Source: Pleodorina starrii
Lineage: Eukaryota; Chlorophyta; Chlorophyceae; Chlamydomonadales; Volvocaceae
Reading direction: 5' to 3'
Length of the DNA stretch: 64,000 nucleotides
Assembly (NCBI GenBank): GCA_030267565.1
Contig: BRXU01000002.1
Coordinates: 186,001-250,000 of the forward strand
Under the pieces are notes generated by a model, which ran no database searches, was not told the DNA's origin, and worked only from the letters and a program-made list of their open reading frames with translations. This document shows, in pieces, positions 1-12,535 of the stretch (positions are counted from its first letter, which is position 1; each line of letters opens with the position of its first letter). The translations under genes were made by a program, and so were the position numbers.

Positions 1-3000
1 TGGGGTGAAAGGCGCGGGTCTGAAGATTTGGATACTACATGCCGGCGTGCATTGCTGGTGTTCGGATACGTGCACACGGCGACGTCCTAAGCAGCAAGGG
101 TACGGGCTCCTGGGCAGGCGTGCTTGGGTTATAGGCGTGGCGTGCATTTCGGCTAGTGAGTCCGCTTGAAGGTTCTGATGGGTGATTTGGAACACGGTAA
201 TGATTCCGCTCTGCTATCGACGGAGGGCGCCGCCGACTGAGGGTGTTCGTGGCGGCCAGAGGCGACTGCGACCCTACGACCAGGGCTGTACTGGCCAGAG
301 TGCACTACGGTGTCGTGGCGCGATGCACGTGTCGGGCTACACACTGCATACAGCCCCCAGACCTGGCAGTGCGGTAATTATCAGTCGGGCAGTTGAAGTC
401 TCTTCTGGTTGTGCCTTCGGAGACGTGCACGCGCCACACCTGGCTGAGATGGGGCTCGTCGGGCCGCTTGTGGAACTGTATGGCTTGAAAGCTCCAAAGT
501 GTTCGCATACTGATACGCCAACGCTTATGTTTTTTGATGCAAGGTGGGAACCTGTGCGTATCAGATGCCAACCCTCTATGGCATTTGGCATATGGTCCAG
601 CCCTGCCAGCAGCAGGCCGACACCACTCGCACATCCCACTTCTCCCATTACTTGCCGCCCAATAATTGCGTGAGTCGGTCCCAGCCAGCTGTCACGTGGC
701 TCCCAAGCACGCCAACTGCACCACCGCTGTCCAGGACTGACCTCTTACTACAGTCACGCGGGTCGCAACGCAACGCTGAGGAAACCGCCCAGTGCGTATA
801 TGCCAGGCATTAAATCACCCTCCTTGCTGCCCACTCCCGCGTTCTTGTATCGACGGCGTACGAACGACCGGTCGTTCGTTTCCCTCGCATCCTGGTTCCG
901 GAGTATCTGCAAGTCACTGCTTCGCAGCTAATACACAGCCTCCACATATGACTCCATCACTGATAACGATGTGTTAGTAATGACAGCTTTATGTAGTTGT
1001 CAACTTGCCGACCTTCCGTCGCACGTGATAGAGCTAGTTCAACGGCATCTGCTACAGCGGAGTAAGTCGACTGGGATATCTTTCTTTGATTGAAACCTGG
1101 TTTAGAAAGTAGCTTTTATCAGCGAGTAAACGAGTAGTAGGCAGTGGTGGAATAGTCGTGCCGCTGGCGCGGCCCGCCAGCCAAAGTGAAGCTTACTATA
1201 GGCTATGGCGTGGCGCGATGTGCCATGGCGGCGGAAATACTTGATCGTTGTAAGCTTTCTTGTGTGTATGACGGCGTTACTGGGGTACGCGAAAGGCTAT
1301 TTGACAGCTGAGGGCTCCTTGCTCACGATTTGCGTCTGCTACTTTTCGCTTAGAATCATGAATTGAAAAATGCATCGTCATTATAAGTGTCATAATGTAT
1401 TTGGGATGGCTACATGCTCAATTGCTGAGCGGCGGGTGCGACACGTGGGACGTGAGGCCGCTCAACGGTCAACTTAAGGCCGCCACGGCCCTATGAAGCT
1501 ATGATGTATCACCAAATTCAACTGATGTAACGCAACTCCGGCGTCTGTCTCATCGTCTTCGGCCATTGCAGCGGCAGGAACCAGCCTGCACCAGCACCAG
1601 TTCCTACACGCCCTTCCTGTACAGCCTCCCCTCTGTCTCAGGGTAGATGACGTCGTACTGCCTTCCACCGGCGGCTTTTTTGTGCTTTCCTGCCTTTGCG
1701 CATCATTTCAGTTACAATCTGCGCCTTGCGCACCTAATCTAAGGCTAAGGCTAATGACAGCCGTTTCCCAGCCGGCGTGCACCACCGTGGTCCACGCAGC
1801 AAGAACGTACTGTAATGGCGCTGGTGGCCAGGATTGTACCAGGCAGGTATCCATACCGCTTTGGTTCAGCGGAGACTCCGAGCGTGTCCCACGGGGGGCT
1901 GGAGCCCCGACCGTTAACCTTAGACACCCCTCCTTGACAACTCCCAGGCCAAGACGGCAGGCAGGCAGGCAGGCCGCGTTACGTACATCGCAGGATGGTT
2001 GCTGTCCTTCAACCTCGGCACGTTCGCATTATTTTATTCCAGGGCACTGTTCGACCAGCAGCATACTCACAGAACTCGCCCTTCTAGTCTACACCAAACG
2101 GAATGTGAACGGAGATTCTTGCAACGGCGGACGTACCGCGCACAGCACAACACAACACAACACCTGACAACACCAGTTCTATTTCCTGCGCTCGCTCCAG
2201 AGCGCGGTTTCAAGAGCGCGACGGTAGCGCGGAGAGCGCGCCCTACGAGCACTGCAGTTTACGGCACCAATCCACAGGCACACACATTCTGCTGCATGTA
2301 CGACGCCTGCCGTACCATGTACTACTCACACACGACGCACTGCTCCCGACCCAACCATGCAACCAAGAGGCTCCCGACAACCGTAACACTTCTTGCGCAA
2401 GCACGAATCCGTCATCCAGTCCCGCACTAACGACACCCCATCCTTCTTTGCGCCACTTACGCCGCGAGTTGAATCGAGAAGCCATGGCGTATTCGACACG
2501 TGTCGCACGTCATGCTCGCGCCGGTGCCGTACCGCACCCCGCCGCCGTGCCGTCGACCCTTCCTCGCCTCGCCGTGACAGGCTCCCCGTCAGCGGACAAG
2601 TCCGTCCGGCCGTTCCAAAACAGTACCTGTCAACGCAGCACGACCCTTGATCAACGTGACTTAAAAACCGTGCAGCTTGCAATCTGCAGACCGCGATGTA
2701 ACCCTTGTTCACCCCTCTCTCCACCCGTGTTTATCCCAACGTGACAACTCGAGAGCAACCGGCGGTGGCAACTCGGGAGCTGCTGCTGGTGCCAACTCAG
2801 CAACTGACGGTGATTTTGATACCGGTATCGGGGGATCAACCAGACGGAACGCGCTGTAGGCAGCAGCCCACAGCCCGCCTTCGGAGCGAACCGCAATGTC
2901 CCACCTCAACAACAAAAGCAACACACCTCAACGACATTCAATAACAACGCGGCCTGACGCATACGAAATCGCTTGCCGCCGGACTCCAGACTGTCAACAC

Positions 3001-3350
3001 GGTTGACCGGCCCATGCCTACGACGTGTCGACGTCAGTCCCGAGCCAGCCAGGCCTTGCGTTCCTGTTAGGCGGAACGCACCCACATCCCACCCCCGACA
3101 ACTCACGTCCGTTCCGCTCCTTCATGCCTCCCGCCCCACCCCACCCTAATGCCGCCCCGCAGCTCCGTCACCGGGGCTGACCCCGGGGAAGTGGACGGCC
3201 CCCAGGGAACGCGAAGCGGCTCCTCCCTCCTCGCTTCCTCGCCGCTCCACGTCGCGTCGCGCCGCTCTCCCTCCCTCTCTCTCCCGAGCTGTTTCATACT
3301 CTTGCGCAGCCTCCTCCCTCCACTCCCCGGCCTCCCCGACCTCCTCCGCC
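1..3350. other. Gene-free flank downstream of the VTC gene
   Basis: I see no reading frame here that looks like protein, and no splice-linked exons with a recognisable family motif. The stretch is mixed in composition. It has short GGCA runs near 1960-1975 and an ACACA-rich patch near 2145-2165. The part nearest 3350 would carry the 3' UTR of the minus-strand VTC gene, but I found no TGTAA signal on the minus strand close to the stop codon. Confidence 0.5.
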
Positions 3351-5101
3351 TCACGATACCGACTTGACGGTGAGCACGTACGCGACCACCAGTACCACCA
3401 GCAGCATGCAGGTCAGCAGCACCGGACCGCGCTGGTCGTCGTACCGTACGGTCTCGCGACGCAGAATCTGCGCGCTGCGCTTGCGGTACATGTACAGCGC
3501 GTACAACATGAAGACCATCGAGACGGGCGCCATGGCCATGCCGGCGATCTGCGCCGTACAGTACGGCACGGGCGTGAGGTTTGGGGAGGAGCATACGGTG
3601 GGACGTTGAAGCGGCGGTTGGATCAGGCTTCAACCTTTCTAGAGCAACACCTCCCCAGGCAACTGCCCCGACATGCGTTTGCCGTATGCACCACCACCAC
3701 CACACGTTGATGCCCCCACCCCACACCCACACCCACGGCCACAGTCCCTCTGTGCCCCTCTCCACTTCCCCGTCTGCCCCATCTACAGCACCTTCCAGAC
3801 CCATGTCGTACTTTTCCCCCTGCAGTACAAGCTCACACCCACCTGACTGGCCTGGCAGATGCCCCCGGGGAGGCACCCGATCGGCGCCCGCTGCACCACG
3901 GGCGCGGCGGCGGCGGCCGCCGCCGCTGCCGCCGCCGCCGCGTCCGCCGCCGCTGCATCCGCCTGCTGGAGGTCTGGCAGCGGCACCGCGGCGGCGCCTG
4001 GCTGCGGTCCAAACACCGCCAGCCGGTCGGACATGAGACTGAGGGAGGTGAACATGACCAGTACGGCGATGTTGAGCCAGGAGAGGAAGGTGCGCTCGGC
4101 TGCGGGGGAAGGGAGGAAGGGGGCGAGGCCGAATGGCCGGTCAGAGCTGTCTATCATTTCCCATCAGGCCCGTGAACTGCCAATGTACTTCAGCGTCCGA
4201 ACTGAAAGCGGCCGCATCCGAGCAAACCCATGCAGATCACGGGCGGCGACAACTCAGCCCGCCGTCGTCACGCGGTGGTCCTTTCATCAGCACTAGTACG
4301 GCGCTCGTACGGCACCTGCAAAAAATGTCTTGGGCTCCACGCGGGTACGAACCATCGCAGCTGCGCGGGGCAGCTCGAAGCCACCGCCGGTGTTGCCCCC
4401 CATCTCCACATCTCCGCCACCACCACCACCGCCACCACCACCGCCGGCCCCGCCGCCACCGCGCCGCAACGCCGCCAGCTTTGCTGCCACCCAGGAACCC
4501 GAGTTGGTGCTGAGGGCGCGTGGAGAGTGCGGCCTGGGGGCCGGGGCAGACGAGAGGAAGGTGAGAGAGGCGCGTGGCGTGGCGTAGAACACATGTGGGG
4601 TGAGACTTGTGCAGGTGTGCGTTGTCGGGGATGAGGTCCACCCCAGCCCCTCTCTCCCTCCGTCCGTCTCTCACTCTGTCCTCCCGTCCGAAGAGGCAGC
4701 TTTGCAGTTGGTAACTCACGCGCACCAGGTCCTCGGAATTCCGTACAACAGAGCGACAGCACAACTCACAGCACAGTCGTACATGACATGTCGTACCCCT
4801 CTGGCGGCGCCCCGCCGCGGCCATGCATCGCCACTCGGAACTTGGACACGCCCCTGCCGCGCTTGTTCGACATCGCCGCCGCCAGGACTGAGGTCTTGAC
4901 GTGCGCTGCCGCCATGCCGGCGGCAATCATTTCACTCAGCTGCTCCCGCGCGCTCCCCTGGCGGCCCCGCAGCAGCCACCGCTTCCCGACACCGGCGCTG
5001 CCGCTGCCGCTGACGGCGCCGCTGAGGCCGCGCGCCAACGTATCGCCGCTGTCGCGGCCATCGGTCACCTTCAGAGCCGCTGAGCCGCCGCCACCACCGC
5101 C

Positions 5102-5134
<33 letters not shown>

Positions 5135-8100
5135 ACTGCTGTTACTGTCCGGGCCTTTCCGGCTTGACACCATCACGCTCTGCGAGGGGACTGTCACCAG
5201 CGACAGCGGCGGCGGAGAGCTGCCGCTGGCGGGGCAGCCCTCGGCGCCGCCGCTGCCGCGTCCGATGGCCGCCGCCGTCGCGACGGCGGCGGCGGCGCCG
5301 CCATCTGCGGTGTCTGCGTCTACGGCTGCCGTCCGAGAGGACGCGGGCGAGCCGCGGCCTGCGCTGGGTCCCATCGAGCTGTGGGCTTCCACTGTGGGGA
5401 GGTAGCTGCTGCGGACACTGCTTGGTCGGCTGTAGTCGCTGCCGCTGCTGCTGCCGCTCTGGGGGGGGGGCGCCAATGAAGTGGGGGAGGGGCGGCAATG
5501 AACAGAGGGTCAGTACAATCATCATCATATGTCAATGAATCTCTGAAGACTGGAATTGCGGCGCCATTTGGCCACAGCGAATTCGGGTTGAAGGGATTGG
5601 CAACTGCCCGCCGGAGGATGCAACCACACGACAACGGTATCGCAGAGCCAAGCACGCCCCGGCAGGGGGGTACACCAAACTGGGCCGATTTCTTCCGTAC
5701 CTTCTTGCTGTTGTTGGTGGTGGAATATTCGGCCTCATTGCCGCCGTCCTGCTCCTGTCTGCGCCCGGGGGCAAGTCCGATGAGGACACTCGTATGGTCG
5801 CCGCCCCCGCTGCTGAACGGGCTGCGCCCCCCGGCCGAAGGCGGCGCCCTAGCCTGGCGGTGTTGGTTGTGATAGTGGTGATTGTGGTGGTGGTGGGCGA
5901 GCACCGACCCGTGGGTGGGTGCCCCACCGGTGTGTGAGGCCGCGATGGGAATGGGACCCGAATCCGGGTCGGGGATGATGTCCTGTGCCTGATCCGGCCG
6001 AATGCTGGTTGGGAACAGCCAGTGCGGAACCTCCTGCAACGGGGTTGTTCATGGAATTAAGCACATGTGGATTTGTGGGTTCGTGGGATTGCGGGATTGA
6101 AAGCGCTCCCAAGTTCCAACTCAGCTGCTGAGCAAGGGCCGTTGTGCCTTTGGGCCGTGTACCGGAAATGCCAACCAGCGGTAGGCTCCACTGCGCAACA
6201 CACCGTCGGACCGTTGGAGCCCCTCGTCCTCTTCTAGCCTCCCCCCAAAGCCGCACCGCCCACCTGCGCGTACTTGTCCCCCGAGTAAGCCAGCTCCTGC
6301 AACGTAGCGGGGCTCATGACGGACCAGAGGCCGCCGCCGCTGCCGCCGCTTTCGTTGCCGCCGGGCCCGCGGAGCCCTCCCAGCCCCCCACGCCCGCCGG
6401 GCCGGCCCCGCAGCCACAGCGCCGTACGGATCCAGCCAGATCCGCCGGGCGAGGAGCTGGTTCCGGATCCGTTTCTGGATCGGACTGCGTCCGCTCCGGC
6501 GGCGATGCCCGGCAGTTGCGGCTGCTGTTGTTGGTGTTGGTGTTGGCGGGTTTTGTCGGGGAGGAACCAGTGGGGCGTGTTCCGCAGGCGCTGCGGGTAG
6601 AGGAGCGCCATGCCGTGCAGGAATTTTGAAAACTTGGGCGCCTCGACCAGGAGGCCACTCTGGCGGAGAGCCTGGAGGGGCGGTGGAGGATGGCAGAGAG
6701 GCAGGGAGGTAAGTGTAGGCGGGGTTCAACGTACCAAAGGGGAGGGTGCGAGAATTGTTTTCGAGGAGGCGTCACCAGACTTTTTGCGAGGCGGTGGGAG
6801 GCTCAACTCATGAGGTCAAGAGTTCGAACCCTCCGCGTGACTTTCTGGAAGTGTGTCCTGGAAGAGTTGAACAGACAGGTTTTGTGGGGGTTGCAAACAT
6901 TACACCGCAATGACGAGTACATGGTACGGAAAACGTGTACACGGCGAAACCCACCAGCACCCAGGCGGGGCAGGAGTCCTCATCCTGAAGCTTGATCTCC
7001 AAGACAGCGTACGGAAACCGCACCAGATCCTCTCGCCGTACAGCAAGGCCGGGGTCCCTGGAGTCGCTTGCGGGGCCGGTGTCGAGACAGCAGAGCGAAC
7101 ACGTGTGTATGTATGTATGCGTATGAAGGGGAAAGGCAGGGATGGACGTGTCAACTGCTGCCGCCACGACCCTACTACTGCCCAAGACACGCACAGCCAC
7201 ACCATTATTTTGAAACCTTTTTCGGCCGGCGATGCTTCTAGGCTCACATCACCACCTCATACCCCTACCCCAGCCATCCGCGTAATACCAGGAAGGTGAG
7301 ATAGTGACCTGGCCGCCCCGCCCGCGTGAGGTGAAGGCCGGAGGACACGTGGGGTCCCAGCCGAAAGCCACAGGACACTGGGCCCAGCACTGCAAGAGAT
7401 CGGCGCTTGCATCGCCACCTCTCCCGGCCTGAAGGGAAGACCCGCGTCGCTGTGCCCCTCGGCCCCCCTTAACCCACACATCGCACCCAACTGCCGCAAC
7501 AACCAGAACCAGAGCCAGAACCAGAACCCCGCCACCGAGCCGCACCTGCACCAGCCGCCCGGAGACCTGGGAGCGCCCTCCTCCCGCGTCATCGTGAGCT
7601 GCGTGTCCAGACTGATGCGTACGGCATTCGTACTGGACAGTTGGAAGGCGGTACGGCGGTACTCGGTGCGGACGTACGGCTCCTGTACGGCAAACGGACA
7701 AAACCGCGCATCGCTCTGTGACCAAAGTGCACCTACCATGGAGTTAGCACATTGACCATCACCACTTCGCTACTGGCATAAATGTCGTACCATTGCCATC
7801 GCGGTACGTTCGATGCCACTCAACCATCGCCTGACCTTGACCCTACATGCCGTACATGCCCTACATACCTGTTTCCGCTGCGTCAGGCTGGTCTGAACCT
7901 CACGTAGCAACCCCGCGGCCTTGGCCTGCGAGCCGCTCGCCGGCGGGGCCGACGCCGACCCGTGGGTCGGTGGTTGCTGCTGCTGCTGCTGCTGCATGAC
8001 TGGCAGCTGCAACCCCGCCAGGAAGGCGGGCACGTCGCGGTGCGGAATCTGGGCGCGCTCCTGACAGAGAGGCGAGAGGGGTGAGGGAAACGGGAAGACG

Positions 8101-11100
8101 CGAGAGTGCAAATGTATGGAACAGAGGCGAGCGCGTGTAATTTCGGGGAATAGATTTTATCCTGCCCGGGCAAGTATCGAAATACCGGTATACAAGCTCC
8201 CCTACCTGCCCGCGTCCGCGCGCACACATGCGTGCACGCAGTACGCGTGGCGGAAGTGTGTATGGGTTATTTCGTGTACTGCAGCCGCTGCGAAAGGACT
8301 ATTCCTCACAGCCTCCAGCGGTCGTCCCCACGGCTGTGACCTGAACGTAGCCCCAGTCACTTTGATGTGCGCACTTCGGCAGGCCTCTCATTCGTCGAGG
8401 GTCGAAATTGATACCCTTGCGCAAGCAAACCCGTTTGTCAGCAGTCTACGTCCTGTGGCCCTTATAAATTGCCAGTTTTCACCCTACACTGCCGCACCCA
8501 CCTTGAGGCTGAATTCTCCGGTCCACGCATCCCGGTGTTTCTTGCGCTCAATGAAGACGCCCTGCTCAGGACCTGGCTCGTCCACGGCGTACCACCTGAG
8601 TACGGCACCGCAGGGCGCAGGCATGGCGCTCACCCACTTACTGCCAACGGAGCACCATTTGCGAATACACCACACTACGGATTTTCTACAACTCACCGGA
8701 TCGATCCCGACACCGATCCGAACATGAAGCCGAACCCGACACCGCACCTGATTCGAATCAGGCTGGCCCCATCGCTGCGAACGAGCCGCTCGTGGTACAC
8801 GTCCAGGTGCTTGTTATCAAAGTACACGGAAGTAATCTTGGAGCTGTCGTACTTGTACGGCGGCAGCTGCCACTGGCCAGGCGCCGCGCCGGCCGCCGCC
8901 GCCGCCGGCGTCGGCACCGGCACGGGCGTCAGCGGTGTCGGCGGCGACGACATGCAGACACCATTCGCTAGCGGCGCGAAGGGTGGCGCCGCCGGCGCCG
9001 AGGCGGCGCTCCGAAGAGGCCTGGCGGCGGCCGCGGCGGCCGCAGTGGCGGTATCATACCCCGACCCCGACCCAGGCCGTGAAGCGCTCTGAAGATCTGC
9101 CGGTAGCAGCGAGTTTGACCTAAAATAAAATTGGAAAAGAGGGGCAGAAGAGGGTAAGAAGAACCCGGGAGAGGAGGTGGTGGTGACGAGAGGCAGGCCA
9201 TGCGCATTGCGATGAGGGATACGGCGGCAGCGACTTACTTGCGGCCGAAGATGAGCACCGGCAGGTGGCGCACGATGGTGGCTTTGACGCGGAGGACGTC
9301 CCGTGGGTCAACCCAGAACTTGGTGGTGCTCCTGCATCGAGGTTGGGCGCGGGGGCGGGGGCGGAGGGCGGGGGCGGAGGCATGGGTGAGGGCGGGGGCG
9401 GGGTGGAGGCGGCGATGAGATTGAAGCAGACTCGGTACCGCAATGACTAATGTGAAATTGGGAACCGAGGGTTTGGAGGTCCCAGTGTGGGCAGACGAGG
9501 GACGGAGCAAGGCACGGGCAGGACATGCCGGCGGCCAAGTGCATGGATCACCGCTGTTGTACAATCGCTCAGCCCGTCCAACGTTCTTTCAGGTCTCAAG
9601 ACGGTAACAACAGAAGGAGGAAGAGGAGGCTGAACCGCTTATCATCCAGCCGCACCGCTTGAACTGGTCCGGGGGCACCCAGGGCGCGTCTGCGCCGGTG
9701 GTGTGGCGTGCCTGGACGTGCCGTACGGCCTCGTACGCGTCCGACAACGCCACCAGCACCATGTCGTACGTGAAGCCACCCAGGAGGTAATCCTGGGGAG
9801 GAAGAGGAGGCGAGGGAAGGGAAAAGGGGATTACAGTATTTCTTAACGGTAACGGTAACATAGATGCAAGGAAGCAGCATGTTGATCTCCGGAGTACACA
9901 GCTTCGATCAGCCTCGCGTGTGGAATCGCTGAGCTGACGTGTAAGGCAGTCCACAGCACGAATCCGTACCACCGTACCGCAGCACTATCAAATTGCCGTA
10001 CGGTTTTATTGTCGTACTGCCGTACCTGCACGCAGCGCTGATACACGCGGCGGATCTCCAGCTGGCCAATCACCGCATCCGGAGCCGCCGCCGCCGCCGC
10101 AGCGGCAGCAGCAGCGGCTGACTCAGTGGTCGCGACGGTCGCTGCGGAGGCCGTCGCCGTCTTCCTGTCGTACGTCAGCCCCAGCTCCGCAAACTCTGCG
10201 CCGCCGGCCGGGGCCCGGGTGGAGCAGCGCGCGAGAGAGATGGCTTCTTAAGGGGGGTTCGGCGGCGCTCTCGGACTCTGCCTGCCCATTCCGGCTGAGT
10301 TCGCCCGTCACCGCTGTTATGTACGGCTCAGTGCAGTACACGCGACCAACCTCGCAAAGGGCTCGCAAGAGGATACAGACAGACAGACAGAGGCCCCACG
10401 AGCTGCTTTGGGGCTGTTCGTGCTGCTCATGCAACGTCGTGCCGTGCAGTGCAGTGTCGTGCCGTGCAGTGCACTGCAATGCACCGGGACTTCCGTCCAG
10501 GGGGTGGGGGGGTCGCTGCCGCATGGAGTCATCGCGCTCTGCACCCCCGCCCCCCCTTCTTGTCCCCGCATGCACTCACCCGCCGTGTTGTACCTCTCGA
10601 ACTCCTCCAGATCCACCAGCGCATCACCTGGCACCGGTCCCCGGGGGGGTGAGGACTCAAAGCCCAGTCAGCGGCCAGAGGCCACCTATTAGGGCCTACT
10701 CCACTGCATACCGATACATGCTACACATTATCGCTGAAGGGACTCTGAGGGGAGGACGCCCCACTACTGAGGAGCTAGCGCGATGGCGAGATCGGCCCGA
10801 ATGGGGAGAGGCTGCCCGGGTTCCCTATGCGGGCTGGATCGCTGCGGACGTTGGCAGACTGGGCCGCATACCGCAGCAGCGAGGACTGCAGCAAGCGGGG
10901 CTCGGGAGCCAGGGCAGCAGATGTGAGCTGAGCTGTCGCCGACAGCAGTCACACAACGCGTTCGCACTGCTGTTCCCATCGGTCGAGCCCGGTCGGCAAG
11001 GGGCCGCATACGGTAACCCCGAGAGCCGTTGATTTCCCCAAGGCGGCCCGAGCGCAAGCGCCGTGCCCAGCCACCCACCGATCTCATCGCATTCAGACCG

Positions 11101-12535
11101 CAGTGCACTGCACAGCGCCCGCAGCTCCGCCGCGGTCGTCGACGATGCCGCCGCAGCCGCTGCCGCCGCCGCTGCCTGGGGAGCGACGCCGCCGTCGCCC
11201 TCGCCGTCGCTGCCTCCGCTGTCAAGAAGGGCGTGGCTGCGGGCCCGTTCAGCCCGGCTGGCGGGCGCCGCTGCCAGCGCCGGCGACGGCGCCGTCGATG
11301 TGGCGGAGACAACAGCGGCGGCCTGCAGGCGCTCGGCGGCGCAGGCTAGGCGGAGGGCCAAGCTCTCAAGGGTGCCCCGGAGGAAGCGCCGCACCCGGCC
11401 CAGCTCCTGCTCGTTGTGGGGTGGATGGGGCCGAGGGTGAGGAGAGCACCCCGGGAGTCTCGGGACTCAGAGCTAGGGGAGAGGAGGAGGAGATGGCAGG
11501 TGTGTGCAGAATGGTTGTATTCGCATTCGGTAGGCAGGGAGGGCCGATGCAGTCGAAAGGGTGGCGGTCCTGGGGCCGTCGGTCCAGAGGACGAACGGAG
11601 GAAGGGCAGTGCGATCCGAGGTTCCGAGCCCGCCTCGGCCAAAGCCCTTCCGCAGACGTTGCAGGCGTAGGTGCCCCACTGCAGTACAAACGACTGTTCG
11701 GGCCAAGAACTGCTCAACACAGTGCGAAGTGTGCTACACTACTAATGCAGGACATACGTACCGCTGCATATGCCTGCACGAAGGGGCCGCCCTTGGCCGC
11801 CTGCCCAGCCGCCGCCGCCACCTCCGCCTCCGCATCTGCCGCGTCGCCGCCGCCGCCGCCGCTGCCGCTGCTGCCACCGCCGCCACCGCCGCCGCTGCCC
11901 TTGCCATTCTCTCCCCGGCACAGCGACAAAGACAGCAGGCAGTTGAGCACACTCACGGCACCCTCGGTGGAGCCCTTCGCGCCGCGGCCAAGCTCTGAAA
12001 TCACCGTCGCCGCAGTCGCCTCCGCATCAGCCGCGGCCGCCGCCTCAGCATGCCCGTTGGCCAGATTGCCTGAATAGGCCTGGTGTAGCTCACTGGCCGA
12101 GGCGGCCGCAACCGCGCCGGCGCCGCCGCGCCGCTGCAGCTCTCCGCCTCCGCCTCCGCCGGGCTTGGTGCCGCCGCCGGGCCCATAGCCGGCAACGACG
12201 GTCTCGGCAATGACGCAGCCGGGAAAGCCGAGGTCGGCTTTGGCAGCTGCTCCCGCGACCGCGATCTCGGGAGATGCCGGCGCCGGCAGGAGGCTGCGTA
12301 ACGCGCCGGCTCGCAGGGCGTGCTGCTCTAATGACTGCGGCAGGCGTTGCTCAGTGGGGAGCAACAGAGGCCCCACTCGGTGGATCAGGCCGGGGGTCAG
12401 GGCGGGGATGGCGCCGCCCGCGGCGGCGGCGGCGGCGGCGCCACCGCCGCCGCCGCCGCCGGCATCTGCATCCTTGGCGTTCTCGCAGGCCGCGGCCGCA
12501 GCCGCGGCAGACGCCCTACGATCAGGGCTTCTCAT
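3351..12535 (-). CDS. VTC4: SPX-VTC-DUF202 polyphosphate polymerase (VTC4-like), 5' end incomplete
   Basis: Catalytic subunit type of the vacuolar transporter chaperone, which makes polyphosphate from ATP and moves it into acidocalcisomes or vacuoles. Modelled exons, high to low: 12535-11762, 11406-11079, 10627-10580, 10195-10026, 9792-9656, 9331-9239, 9119-8748, 8595-8502, 8060-7869, 7682-7546, 7057-6955, 6671-6264, 6033-5701, 5458-4797, 4509-4316, 4099-3843, 3548-3351. All joins keep frame, giving 1499 aa from the internal Met at 12535. SPX helices start near residue 259 (ELGRVRRFLRG). The VTC tunnel domain spans about 441-840, with TTKFWVDPRDVLRVK, ITSVYFDN, SLIRIRWYA, VFIERKKHR, RTAFQ, VRISLDT, FPYAVLEIKL and PKFSKFLHG. 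The DUF202 membrane domain follows VEPKTFFAAERTFLSWL and has three membrane segments. Ala/Gly/Gln insertions make it much longer than yeast Vtc4. The first SPX hairpin (usually beginning MKFG) was not found, so the true start lies upstream. Confidence 0.88.
6808..6840 (+). other. Box-B-like tRNA motif inside a VTC intron
   Basis: Within the intron between the exons ending at 6671 and 6955, the plus strand reads AGAGTTCGAACCCTC, which resembles a tRNA T-arm or RNA polymerase III box B. I could not fold a complete cloverleaf around it and no convincing box A is present. It may be the relic of a tRNA-derived SINE, or chance. Confidence 0.25.

Noticed and set aside
3103..3876. 257-residue minus-strand open frame overlapping the VTC last exons
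   Set aside because: Wrong frame for the DUF202 membrane segments, which are clearly encoded in the neighbouring frame.
11103..12077. 324-residue plus-strand open frame
   Set aside because: Lies opposite the supported VTC SPX exons and is Arg/Pro-rich shadow sequence.
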